This document shows positions 31,869-40,017 of a DNA stretch of 51,777 nt, piece after piece. A program made the translations under genes and the position numbers. The stretch lies in NCBI GenBank assembly GCA_964573885.1, contig CAZNLL010000008.1:1-51777 (forward strand), in the 5' to 3' direction. Every line of letters begins with the position of its first letter. Positions within the stretch are counted from its first letter, which is position 1. The notes under the pieces are model-generated. The model saw only the letters and a program-made list of their open reading frames with translations, was not told where the DNA came from and did no database searches. This DNA comes from CAZNLL01 sp964573885. GTDB lineage: Bacteria > Desulfobacterota > DSM-4660 > Desulfatiglandales > Desulfatiglandaceae.

Positions 31869-34800
31869 CTATTGAACAAGTAACTCCTCCAGCATTTTTT
31901 CAAGGTACACCTGGTCTCTGTAGGGGCTGTCCACGGCGTTGGAGGGGCACACAGAGATACAGTTGCCGCAGCCCTTGCACAGGGCCTCATCCACCTGGGC
32001 GTACCATCCGCCCATGTCGTTGCGGTGAAAGCTTATGGCCTGGTAAGGACAGACCTGCATGCACCGGCCGCAGCCCCGGCAGACCTCCTGGTCCACCACC
32101 ACCGTATATCCTTTACTCTGTCTCGGCCCCCGGGGCATGACCGCCGCGGCCAGGGCCCCTGCGGCGGAACCCTTTTTGCGTTCCGAGATGTTGATGCCCG
32201 GAGGACTGGCCAGAAAGAGGCCTGCAATGGAGGTGGCCCCGGGATACAGAAAGGGGGTCCCCTGGACACCCCGCCGCTGCATGGAGGACTTCACCGTCCT
32301 GCTGGGGAGCCCCTCCTGGGGGATATAAGGGATGAGGCGCCTGGATTTTTCGCCGATAATCACCGTACCCACCTGCAGGGCCTGGGAAAAACCCCCTGAT
32401 TCCACAAAGACCTGGAAGTCTCCCAAGGTCCCGCTGATCCCGTTGACCGCGGAGCCGCCGAACCAGTGGATGTTGGGATGGGTCAACTCCGGGGACAGGG
32501 GCTGCTCGTGGGATCCGAACAAAAAGACCTCCAGCTGCGCCTCGGCCAGGGTGAGGGCGCTGTTGACGGCCGCCTCCGATTCCCCGATCACCGCGGTGGT
32601 GAAATTGTAGTTTCTCGCGGGTGCGGGTAAGGGCTTGAGCTTTTTGGCCCGCACCATGGACCGCTCTATAAGGCCGGTAAATCGCTTCAAGGCCGCCTTC
32701 GGATCCCGGGTCAGATGGCGCAGGACCTCACCCCTGAGGTTGCAGGTCTCCACCATGGAACGGCTCACTCCTGTCCCTTTAAAGAGGGTGTCTTTGAGGC
32801 GGCTGCGCTGGTCGGTGCACGCGGAGCACACAAAGTCGAGGGGGCAGCAGACACAGGAGGCCAGGACGACCCGGGTGATGCCCTTTTCCCGGATGGTCCT
32901 CAGGATGGAGGCGGTCCCTTCCGGCACACAGGCCGAGTCCATGACCTCGGCATGGACCACGTCCTCTTGCAAAGAGAGGCGTTCCACATAGTCATTCATC
33001 TCCGGGAGCCACCCGAAGGTGTCGTTGCAACGGCACAAGAAGACCCCCATGCGCAGATCGGGAGAGAGTTCCGGGTCAGGGGGTGAAAAGGAAACACCCC
33101 GCCCCTTTTGGCCCTGGGAAACCCCGCCCAGGAGGATCATGGCCCTCGCCGCAGCGGCGAATCCCCGGCTTAACATGGCGTTCACGTCCGACTTGGCCGC
33201 CTTTGGCCCGTAGGCCCGGATCACATCCTCACCCCGGATGGGAGGCGCCGCTTCCGGATCCGCGATGATGACCGCACCGGCCTGTTCGATGGTCTCCCGA
33301 AAGGGTTCCTCGTGATTAATGGCCCCGATGGCGGCGCAGACCTCCACGCAGAGGAGACACTCGGAGCAGATGCCACACTGCAGACAGCGCTCCGCCTCTG
33401 AAATGACCTGGGCCTCGGTCAAACCCAGGGCCACTTCCGCGAAATTGTTCTGCCTCACCCCGGGCTGGCGTTCGGGCATGTTGGGCCTGGCCAGAGAGGG
33501 GATGTCCTTGGGGATGGGAGGAAAGTCCTTGTGGGCGGGTCTTGAGTTTTTTTGGGGACTCAGGCGTTCACCGCTCAGGTCCTGGTGTACGGCGTAGGCC
33601 ACGGACCTGCCTGCGGCCATAGACTCCACCACCGAACTGGGCCCGGTGCAGGCATCTCCGGCCGCATACACGCCCTCAAGACGCGTGCGTCCGGATTCGT
33701 CCACCTGGATAAGGCCGGCCTTGGTGAACTGGAGACCCGAATCCGGGGTGATTTCGTGGAAGCTGCCCGTTTGGCCGATGGCCACAAAGGCGCGATCAAA
33801 GGTGAGATCAAAGGCCTCACTTCCCGGGACAATCACAGGCCAGGGTATACCCTGGGCATCCGGTTCTCCCGGCTGGGTGGGCTTGCAGCGCAGGTACCCC
33901 AATCGGCCGTTCTCTCCGCCGAAGGCCACCACCTGGGTGCGGTCGCGCAGCGCGATCCCTTCCTCCCTTGCGGCCCTGACTTCCTCCGAATCAGCGGGGA
34001 TGAGGTCCTCCGGAAACCAGGAGAGAATGGTCACGCGGCCTCCCAGGCGCCTGATGGAACGGGCCAGGTCATAGGCGGCGTTGCCGTCCCCCACCACCGC
34101 CACTTCCTCGTCAAGCGTGGGGATGCCGTCCGCGTAAAGCCTTCTCAGGAAGGAGAGGCAGCCTTCCACCCCTTCCAGGTCTTCCCCCGGCACCCCTAAA
34201 GGGCGGTCCTTCCAGCTTCCCACTGTGAGGACCAGGGCGTCAAAATCGGACTTAAGTTGTCCCAGGTCCCCGGGAATATCCACGGGCCGGGAGGTGACAA
34301 ATTCCACCCCCAGGTTCTGGATGTATCCAAGTTCCCGATCCAGGATCTCCCTGGGCAGCCGGTGGGGGCCTATGCCGTACCGGAGCAGCCCCCCAGCCTT
34401 GGCCTCCTTTTCAAACACGGTCACGGGGTAGCCGAGACGCGCCAGGTCCGCGGCCGCGGCCAGGCCTGAAGGCCCTGAACCGATGACGGCGACCTTCTCC
34501 TCTCTCTTGGGTCCCGGTGCCGGCTCGGGCTCATGGGGGTGATTTATCTCATAATCGGCCAGGAACCGCTTGATGTCCCTGATGGCAATGGCCTCGTCGA
34601 GCTCGCCCCTCCGGCAGGTCGCCTCGCAGGGGTGGGTGCATACCCGCCCGCAGATTCCCGGCAGCACATTGTCCCGCCGGATGACCTCCAGGGCCTCCTC
34701 ATGCTTGCCGGCACGGGCCAGGGCGATATAGGCCTGGGCGTTGACGCCCAGGGGACAACTTTCCTGGCAGAGGGGCTCGCGCCTCTTGTCGATGAGGACA

Positions 34801-35228
34801 TGGCCGGGGAGGCTGCCCCGGCCGTTGAATTTAATGGGCCTCTCTCCATCGGGTGTGGTGACCGGGCACACAGAGGCACAGCGGCCGCACAGGGTGCATC
34901 GGGCCGGATCCACAAAGGTCTGGGTACGTTCGACCCGGGCCCGAAAGCCCTGGGGGGTATGTTTGAGAGACGACACGCGGCCCGGCATGATGCAGGTGAT
35001 AAGCGGGTTTTGAAGGATCCTCAGGAGCCCCGGACGGTGGGCGTAATTCAAAGAAAGCCCCGAGGCCAGGCGCCATTCCTCCCGGTCCAGCTTCTGGTCC
35101 AGGTCCGGGTCCGGATCAATGAGGGTCACCGGAATCCCCATCTCTCCCAGTTTATTGGTTGCTGCAATGCCTGAGGGGGTCGCGCCGATGACGATGACCC
35201 TTGAGAGGCGATCCTTGGGGCGTTTCAT
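31869..35228 (-). CDS. large FAD/Fe-S oxidoreductase, GltD-type core with HdrA-like region
   Basis: A 1119-residue multi-domain protein. Approximate order: Rossmann fold (VIVIGATPSGIAATNKL, ~10-30), a [4Fe-4S] CTLCGRCASVCP (~110), the GltD N-terminal Fer4_20 domain (CQESCPLGVNAQAY; CGRVCTHPCEATC), FAD domain (VAVIGSGPSGLAAAADLA), NADPH domain (GDGNAAYDLARS), GDACTGPSS, a Cys-rich CLQCGICSECLLCVEVC, an HdrA-like middle region (FLCRCNDTFGW; CVCCPLDFVCSAC; VETCNLRGEVL), a decayed Rossmann part, and C-terminal 2x[4Fe-4S] (CRGCGRCMQVCP, CKGCGNCISVCP). It combines NADPH:ferredoxin and Hdr-like electron transfer. The start overlaps korC by four bases. Confidence 0.82.
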   Translation of the reverse strand: MKRPKDRLSRVIVIGATPSGIAATNKLGEMGIPVTLIDPDPDLDQKLDREEWRLASGLSLNYAHRPGLLRILQNPLITCIMPGRVSSLKHTPQGFRARVERTQTFVDPARCTLCGRCASVCPVTTPDGERPIKFNGRGSLPGHVLIDKRREPLCQESCPLGVNAQAYIALARAGKHEEALEVIRRDNVLPGICGRVCTHPCEATCRRGELDEAIAIRDIKRFLADYEINHPHEPEPAPGPKREEKVAVIGSGPSGLAAAADLARLGYPVTVFEKEAKAGGLLRYGIGPHRLPREILDRELGYIQNLGVEFVTSRPVDIPGDLGQLKSDFDALVLTVGSWKDRPLGVPGEDLEGVEGCLSFLRRLYADGIPTLDEEVAVVGDGNAAYDLARSIRRLGGRVTILSWFPEDLIPADSEEVRAAREEGIALRDRTQVVAFGGENGRLGYLRCKPTQPGEPDAQGIPWPVIVPGSEAFDLTFDRAFVAIGQTGSFHEITPDSGLQFTKAGLIQVDESGRTRLEGVYAAGDACTGPSSVVESMAAGRSVAYAVHQDLSGERLSPQKNSRPAHKDFPPIPKDIPSLARPNMPERQPGVRQNNFAEVALGLTEAQVISEAERCLQCGICSECLLCVEVCAAIGAINHEEPFRETIEQAGAVIIADPEAAPPIRGEDVIRAYGPKAAKSDVNAMLSRGFAAAARAMILLGGVSQGQKGRGVSFSPPDPELSPDLRMGVFLCRCNDTFGWLPEMNDYVERLSLQEDVVHAEVMDSACVPEGTASILRTIREKGITRVVLASCVCCPLDFVCSACTDQRSRLKDTLFKGTGVSRSMVETCNLRGEVLRHLTRDPKAALKRFTGLIERSMVRAKKLKPLPAPARNYNFTTAVIGESEAAVNSALTLAEAQLEVFLFGSHEQPLSPELTHPNIHWFGGSAVNGISGTLGDFQVFVESGGFSQALQVGTVIIGEKSRRLIPYIPQEGLPSRTVKSSMQRRGVQGTPFLYPGATSIAGLFLASPPGINISERKKGSAAGALAAAVMPRGPRQSKGYTVVVDQEVCRGCGRCMQVCPYQAISFHRNDMGGWYAQVDEALCKGCGNCISVCPSNAVDSPYRDQVYLEKMLEELLVQ

Positions 35229-35800
35229 GCTAAGGCTCCTGTCTTGCCCGTGGCCTTCTTCTGCCTTCCCTTGAGCACGGCCAGGCCATAGTCATATCCC
35301 TTGGTAAAGGCGTTCTCATTCATCTTCTCTGTTCCCTTGGGGACGGACTCGGTAACCGCCTTGCGTGCAGCCTCCATGGAGACCGCCCCGGTGATGGAGG
35401 TCAGAAAACCCAGCATAATGATGTTGGCCATCATGACCCTGCCCAGCTCTTCGGCCAGCCGGGTGGAGGGGATGGCGAAAAAATCCCTTTCCAGGTGGGT
35501 GGGGTGGACCAGGTCCTGGTCTATCAGCAGGGTGCCGTCTTCTTTCAACTGACCGATGAACTTATCGAACCCTGCCTGGCTCATGCAGACCAGGATGTCA
35601 GGCTGTCTTACATAGGGGTAATAGATGGAGGCCTCGGAGATGATGACCTGGGCGCTGCATGCCCCGCCTCTGGCCTCGGGTCCGTAGGACTGGACAAAGG
35701 TGCTCTCCTTGTGGTCCCCTATGGCCGCGGCCTTGCCCAGGATGCGGCCGGCCAGCACAATGCCTTGTCCCCCGAATCCGGTAATGGTAATTTCCTGCAT
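35225..35800 (-). CDS. korC: 2-oxoacid:ferredoxin oxidoreductase gamma subunit
   Basis: A 191-residue subunit with the family marker ITITGFGGQGIVLAGRILGKAA at residues 3-24 and FVQSYGPEARGGACSAQVIIS. This subunit takes part in CoA binding in the oxidative decarboxylation of 2-oxoacids. The other subunits alpha, beta and delta lie directly upstream. The four-subunit form with a separate short ferredoxin fits the 2-oxoglutarate (KorABCD/OorABCD) or 2-oxoisovalerate enzymes; substrate choice is uncertain. Stop overlaps the start of the 1119-aa gene. Confidence 0.85.
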   Translation of the reverse strand: MQEITITGFGGQGIVLAGRILGKAAAIGDHKESTFVQSYGPEARGGACSAQVIISEASIYYPYVRQPDILVCMSQAGFDKFIGQLKEDGTLLIDQDLVHPTHLERDFFAIPSTRLAEELGRVMMANIIMLGFLTSITGAVSMEAARKAVTESVPKGTEKMNENAFTKGYDYGLAVLKGRQKKATGKTGALA

Positions 35801-35848
35801 GGTGGTGTCCTCTTCGGTGTCCGCCGTGATCCCCCTTGGTCGGTTCGC

Positions 35849-36703
35849 CTAGGCCGCCTTTTCCTCCTCCAGGAGGTCCTGGGGCCGGCAGGTCTTGTCA
35901 TACATGTCCGAACAGGTGGGGCGTTCCGCGTCCACGAATTTTCCGAGGATAATCCCCCGGTCAAAATCGATATCCAGCTCCATGGGGTTGGCGTCGTTTT
36001 TGATAATGGTGCGCTCCTGATAAATCTTGAGGGTATCCAGGGCCTTTTCTTTATTCCTCCGGCCGTAGTTGATGGGGCAGGGGGACAGGACTTCAATGAA
36101 GGAAAAGCCCCGTTTCAAGATCCCCTCTTCAATGGATTCCATGAGGTCCCGGGCGTGTAAGATGGTCCAACGCGCCACGTAGCTGGACCCTGAGGCGTAG
36201 GCCATGAGGGGCAGATTAAAGGGGGCCTCCGGGTTGCCCATGGGGGTGGTGGTGGTCTTGGAGAGGTGGGGTGTTGTGGCCGCCACCTGACCGCCCGTCA
36301 TGCCGTAGTTAAAATTGTTCACGCACACCACGGTGATATCCACGTTTCGCCGGGCCGCATGGATGAAGTGGTTACCGCCGATGGCGAAGAGGTCGCCGTC
36401 GCCGCTGAAGACGATGACGTTGAGTTCCGGATTGGCCAGTTTCATGCCCGTGGCAAAGGGGATGGCCCTGCCGTGGGTGGTGTGGTAGGAGTCCAGGTTC
36501 ACGTAACCCGCACCCCGGCCTGAACACCCGATCCCGGAGACCATCACCGTGTTCTGGAGGTCGATGCCGCTCTCCTTGATGGCCAGCAGGCACGAAGAAA
36601 AGGCGGTGCCTATGCCACATCCGGGACACCAGATGTGGGGAATGCGATCAATACGAAGGAGCCCGTCCAGGGGATGGGCCGGATTTTTCTTAGGCTGGTT
36701 CAT
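35849..36703 (-). CDS. korB: 2-oxoacid:ferredoxin oxidoreductase beta (TPP) subunit
   Basis: A 284-residue thiamine-diphosphate subunit. The motif IWCPGCGIGTAF is at residues ~24-35. The TPP-Mg motif is GDGDLFAIGGNHFIHAARRN with VNNFNYGMTGGQ. Length and order match KorB/OorB. The subunit catalyses decarboxylation of a 2-oxoacid and passes electrons to the Fe-S clusters of the delta subunit and ferredoxin. Start ATG at 36703 has GGGGG upstream; korA ends nine bases before. Confidence 0.88.
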   Translation of the reverse strand: MNQPKKNPAHPLDGLLRIDRIPHIWCPGCGIGTAFSSCLLAIKESGIDLQNTVMVSGIGCSGRGAGYVNLDSYHTTHGRAIPFATGMKLANPELNVIVFSGDGDLFAIGGNHFIHAARRNVDITVVCVNNFNYGMTGGQVAATTPHLSKTTTTPMGNPEAPFNLPLMAYASGSSYVARWTILHARDLMESIEEGILKRGFSFIEVLSPCPINYGRRNKEKALDTLKIYQERTIIKNDANPMELDIDFDRGIILGKFVDAERPTCSDMYDKTCRPQDLLEEEKAA

Positions 36704-36712
36704 CTTGCCCCC

Positions 36713-37864
36713 TCATGTCTGAATGGCTTGTTTCAGGGTTTCAATAACCTGGTCAGGCGGTATGATGGTACCCCCCGGGTGTCCCACCAGGTAAGCCGGG
36801 GTTCGGCCCGCGGCACAGCGCTCCACTTCCAGGTGGATCTGGCCCAGGTTGAGTTCCACCGTGACCAGGGCCTTGACGGTGGGGGCCAGTTTCCGGATGA
36901 GGTCTTCGGGGAAGGGCCAGACCGTGATCAGCCTCAGCAGTCCCGCCTTGATCCCCATCCTCCGGGCCTCCTCCACGGCCGCCATACTGGTCCTGGAGGA
37001 GACACCGTAAGAGATCACCACCACCTCGGCGTCCTCCATCTGGTAAGACTCGGTCTGGATGATCCGGGAGAGATTGTTACGGATTTTCCCTACCAGGCGT
37101 TCCATCATTTCGGTCTGGGCCTCCACGGTCATGACAGGATACCCTTTCTCGTCATGGGTGAGGCCGGTTACATGGATGTTGTATCCCTCTCCCGCAACGG
37201 CCATGGGCGCCACCCCGTTGGGTCCCGGCTGGAAGGGTTTAAAGCGGTCCTTCCTGCCCTTGGCCCTGGGCCTGGACACGGTCTTGATGGCCTTCTCTTC
37301 CGGGATGACCACCCGTTCGCTCAGGTGCCCGATGATTTCATCGGTCATGACCATCACGGGGACACGATAGGTCTCGCTCAGGTTGAAGGCCGTGATGGTC
37401 TGGTAGAAGATCTCCTGGGGGGAGGAAGGGGCCATGGCGATGATCTCATAGTGGCCGTGTGAACCCCAGCGGGCCTGCATCATATCTCCCTGTGCCCCCT
37501 GGGTGGGGAGGCCCGTGGATGGGCCGGAACGTTGCACATTAACGATCACACAGGGGGTTTCGGTGCACACGGCGAGGCCGATATTCTCCATCATGAGGCT
37601 GAAACCGGGCCCGGAAGTGGCGGTCATGCTCTTGACCCCGGCGCAGGAGGCCCCCACCACAGAGGCCAGGGCGGCAATCTCGTCCTCCATTTGTATAAAG
37701 GTGCCGCCCACCTGAGGAAGCCGCTCCGAGATTTGCTCTGCCACTTCCGTGGCGGGCGTGATGGGATAGCCCCCGAAAAAACGGCATCCCGCGGCTATGG
37801 CCCCTTCAGCGCAGGCCACATCCCCTGTCATAAAATGTTCACCTGTAAGAACTGCTTGGCCCAT
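36713..37864 (-). CDS. korA: 2-oxoacid:ferredoxin oxidoreductase alpha subunit
   Basis: A 383-residue subunit with the substrate-binding YPITPATEVAE (residues ~35-45) and the ATSGPGFSLMMENIGLA stretch, followed by the receptor-like domain LIRKLAPTVKALVTVELNLGQIHLEVER. This is the KorA/OorA-type alpha subunit, without the gamma fusion that occurs in other groups. Start ATG at 37864 has CGGAG upstream. It lies 59 bp after korD and 9 bp before korB. Confidence 0.87.
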   Translation of the reverse strand: MGQAVLTGEHFMTGDVACAEGAIAAGCRFFGGYPITPATEVAEQISERLPQVGGTFIQMEDEIAALASVVGASCAGVKSMTATSGPGFSLMMENIGLAVCTETPCVIVNVQRSGPSTGLPTQGAQGDMMQARWGSHGHYEIIAMAPSSPQEIFYQTITAFNLSETYRVPVMVMTDEIIGHLSERVVIPEEKAIKTVSRPRAKGRKDRFKPFQPGPNGVAPMAVAGEGYNIHVTGLTHDEKGYPVMTVEAQTEMMERLVGKIRNNLSRIIQTESYQMEDAEVVVISYGVSSRTSMAAVEEARRMGIKAGLLRLITVWPFPEDLIRKLAPTVKALVTVELNLGQIHLEVERCAAGRTPAYLVGHPGGTIIPPDQVIETLKQAIQT

Positions 37865-37923
37865 GGTGTCTCCGTCCCGGGTATAACCCCGTCCTGATCC
37901 GGTCCAGGAGGGGGGATGATTGA

Positions 37924-38187
37924 TTACGACGGCGGTGCTTCAATGGAGTAAATGGCGAATTCCGGGCAGATGATTTCGCAGAAATGGCAGTTCACGCAGT
38001 CATCGGGTTTTACCACCACCGGTGGATGGTAGCCCTTCTCATTGAATTTGGAAGAGAATTGGAGAACCCCCTTGGGGCAGTATTCAATGCAGTATCCGCA
38101 CCCCTTACAGCGGTTTTCGAGGATATGTACTATCCCCCTCGACGTACGAATTTCATCCAAATCCAGAGGAACCCGCCAGAATGCCAT
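37924..38187 (-). CDS. korD: ferredoxin-like delta subunit of the 2-oxoacid oxidoreductase
   Basis: An 87-residue 2x[4Fe-4S] protein: CKGCGYCIEYCP (residues ~26-37) and CVNCHFCEIICP (~64-75). It follows the KorD/OorD layout with an N-terminal extension FWRVPLDLDEIRTSRG. It carries electrons between the TPP site of KorAB and ferredoxin. The start at 38187 is set by GAGGAGAGG six bases upstream; the longer frame to 38217 is less likely. It is the first gene of the operon that ends with hdrA. Confidence 0.88.
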   Translation of the reverse strand: MAFWRVPLDLDEIRTSRGIVHILENRCKGCGYCIEYCPKGVLQFSSKFNEKGYHPPVVVKPDDCVNCHFCEIICPEFAIYSIEAPPS

Positions 38188-38244
38188 GGACCTCTCCTCA
38201 TCTCCTGTTAAATGCATCTTGCCGGTCTGTTTAAAAACATATTA

Positions 38245-38272
38245 ACTATAGAGGGTAGGAGGGTTATGTCAA
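38245..38272 (-). promoter_or_regulatory. promoter of the kor-hdr operon
   Basis: Minus strand TTGACA (38272-38267), 16-bp spacer, TATAGT (38250-38245); five of six -10 bases match. The korD start is about 58 bp downstream. The gap 38188-38658 also holds the purA promoter and otherwise shows no gene. Confidence 0.7.
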
Positions 38273-38591
38273 GGAAAAAGTGTGTTTTGCCCCGGCCCAA
38301 TTCCTCAAACCCCCATATTTTTTCAAGGGGTTTCTCTCCTTTTCAATTTTTTTGGCCTCTGGGAGACTAAAATTCCCCTTTTTGGTTCTTATTTTTCGGG
38401 TAAGGAAATCAAAGGCTGAGGCTCTAGGGTATGAATTCAGGGAAACCTATGCATTTTTTAAGGGGCAACGGAAGAATTTTCCTTTTCAGCCAGCACACAG
38501 GTTTCCTCGTCCAGTTTTCGGGGAAGGAAAGGGCGGGGCCGAATGAGACGAGGGGCTCGGGGTTGGCCCTTCCACGGCCCAGGGAAATCCG

Positions 38592-38620
38592 TTGACAAGA
38601 CCCCCACTTTTGGATAATGA
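38592..38620 (+). promoter_or_regulatory. promoter of purA
   Basis: TTGACA (38592-38597), 17-bp spacer, TAATGA (38615-38620), 39 bp upstream of the purA ATG; GGAG precedes the start. Confidence 0.5.
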
Positions 38621-38658
38621 CCACAAAAGGCGAATAACAATCATACCCGGAGAATAAA

Positions 38659-39960
38659 ATGGCCAACACGGTGGTAGTAGGAACCCAATGGGGGGACGAA
38701 GGAAAGGGCAAGGTGGTGGACTTGCTCACGGCAAAGGCCGACATGGTGGTGAGGTTTCAGGGAGGAAACAATGCCGGACACACCCTGGTCGTGGAAGGGA
38801 CCCAGTTCATCTTCCACCTCATCCCGTCGGGCATTCTCTACGAGGACAAGAAGTGCCTTATCGGCAACGGGGTGGTGGTGGATCCCGAGGTGCTCCTGGG
38901 CGAGATGGACCGTCTTGCCGAGGCGGGCATAAAGGTTACCCCCAAACGGCTTTCCCTGAGCGAAAAGGCCCACCTTATCATGCCCTACCACAGGGCCCTG
39001 GATGCCGCCAGGGAAGGGGCCAAGGGAAAGGATAAACTGGGCACCACGGGCCGGGGAATCGGCCCTTGTTACGAGGACAAGGTGGCCAGGACCGGGGTGA
39101 GGGCCGTGGATCTCCTGGAGCCGGACACTCTGGAGCAAAAGATCAGGGCCAACCTGGAGGAAAAGAATTTCTTCCTGACCCGGTTCTTTCACGCAGACCC
39201 CCTGGAGCCCGAGCCCATCCTGGAGGCATACCTGGAGATGGGCAATGTCCTGGGGCCGTTCATCGGGGATGTGTCCCTTGAACTGGAGCAGGCCCTGAAG
39301 AAGGGGGCCAGAATCCTCTTTGAAGGGGCCCAGGGGACCCACCTGGACGTGGATCACGGCACCTATCCCTTTGTGACGTCTTCAAACCCGGTGGCCGGCG
39401 GGGCCTGCGCGGGCGCAGGGATCGGTCCCGGCCAGCTCCACCATGTGGTGGGCATTGTAAAGGCCTATACAACCCGGGTGGGGGCCGGCCCCTTTGTGAC
39501 CGAACTCAACGACGAGATTGGAGACTGCATCCAAGAGCGGGGAAAGGAATTCGGCGCCACCACGGGTCGGCGGAGGCGTTGCGGCTGGCTGGATCTGGCC
39601 GTGGTGCGGGATTCGGCCCGGCTGAACGGCCTTGACACCCTGGCGGTCACAAAACTGGATGTATTAACCGGCCTGGAGCGCCTCAAGATTTGTGAGGGCT
39701 ATGAGCTGGACGGGAAGCGTATCGACCACAGACCTGTAAGCCTCAATCGCCTGGCCCGGTGCACCCCTGTTTACAGAGAGCTGGAGGGCTGGAAGGACGA
39801 CATCTCCGGGGCCAGGCGTATGGAGAACCTGCCCTCCCAGGCCAGGGCCTACCTGGAGACCATCGAGGAATTGACCGGCGTGCCCCTCTCCATTGTGTCC
39901 GTGGGTGCAGGCCGGGAAGAGACCATCTTGATCAAAGACCCCTTTTCAGGAGACTCTTGA
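38659..39960 (+). CDS. purA: adenylosuccinate synthetase
   Basis: A 433-residue enzyme that joins IMP and aspartate with GTP to form adenylosuccinate, the first committed AMP step. The GTP-binding start VVVGTQWGDEGKGKVVD is at residues 5-21, with GGNNAGHTLV, TTGRGIGPCYEDKVARTGVR, the FEGAQGTHLDVDHGTYPFVTSSNP motif and GRRRRCGWLDLAVVR. All expected motifs are present and length is normal. It is monocistronic; mnmG starts 57 bp downstream. Confidence 0.97.
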   Translation: MANTVVVGTQWGDEGKGKVVDLLTAKADMVVRFQGGNNAGHTLVVEGTQFIFHLIPSGILYEDKKCLIGNGVVVDPEVLLGEMDRLAEAGIKVTPKRLSLSEKAHLIMPYHRALDAAREGAKGKDKLGTTGRGIGPCYEDKVARTGVRAVDLLEPDTLEQKIRANLEEKNFFLTRFFHADPLEPEPILEAYLEMGNVLGPFIGDVSLELEQALKKGARILFEGAQGTHLDVDHGTYPFVTSSNPVAGGACAGAGIGPGQLHHVVGIVKAYTTRVGAGPFVTELNDEIGDCIQERGKEFGATTGRRRRCGWLDLAVVRDSARLNGLDTLAVTKLDVLTGLERLKICEGYELDGKRIDHRPVSLNRLARCTPVYRELEGWKDDISGARRMENLPSQARAYLETIEELTGVPLSIVSVGAGREETILIKDPFSGDS

Positions 39961-40017
39961 CTCCTTCCATGTGTCCCGGGAAGAACCAGAAGGGCTAGGG
40001 AGTGATCCATCTCGATC

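Noticed and set aside
38280..38546. An 88-codon plus-strand frame in the kor-purA gap.
   Set aside because: Phe/Lys-rich low-complexity translation, no Shine-Dalgarno, and it ends before the purA promoter.
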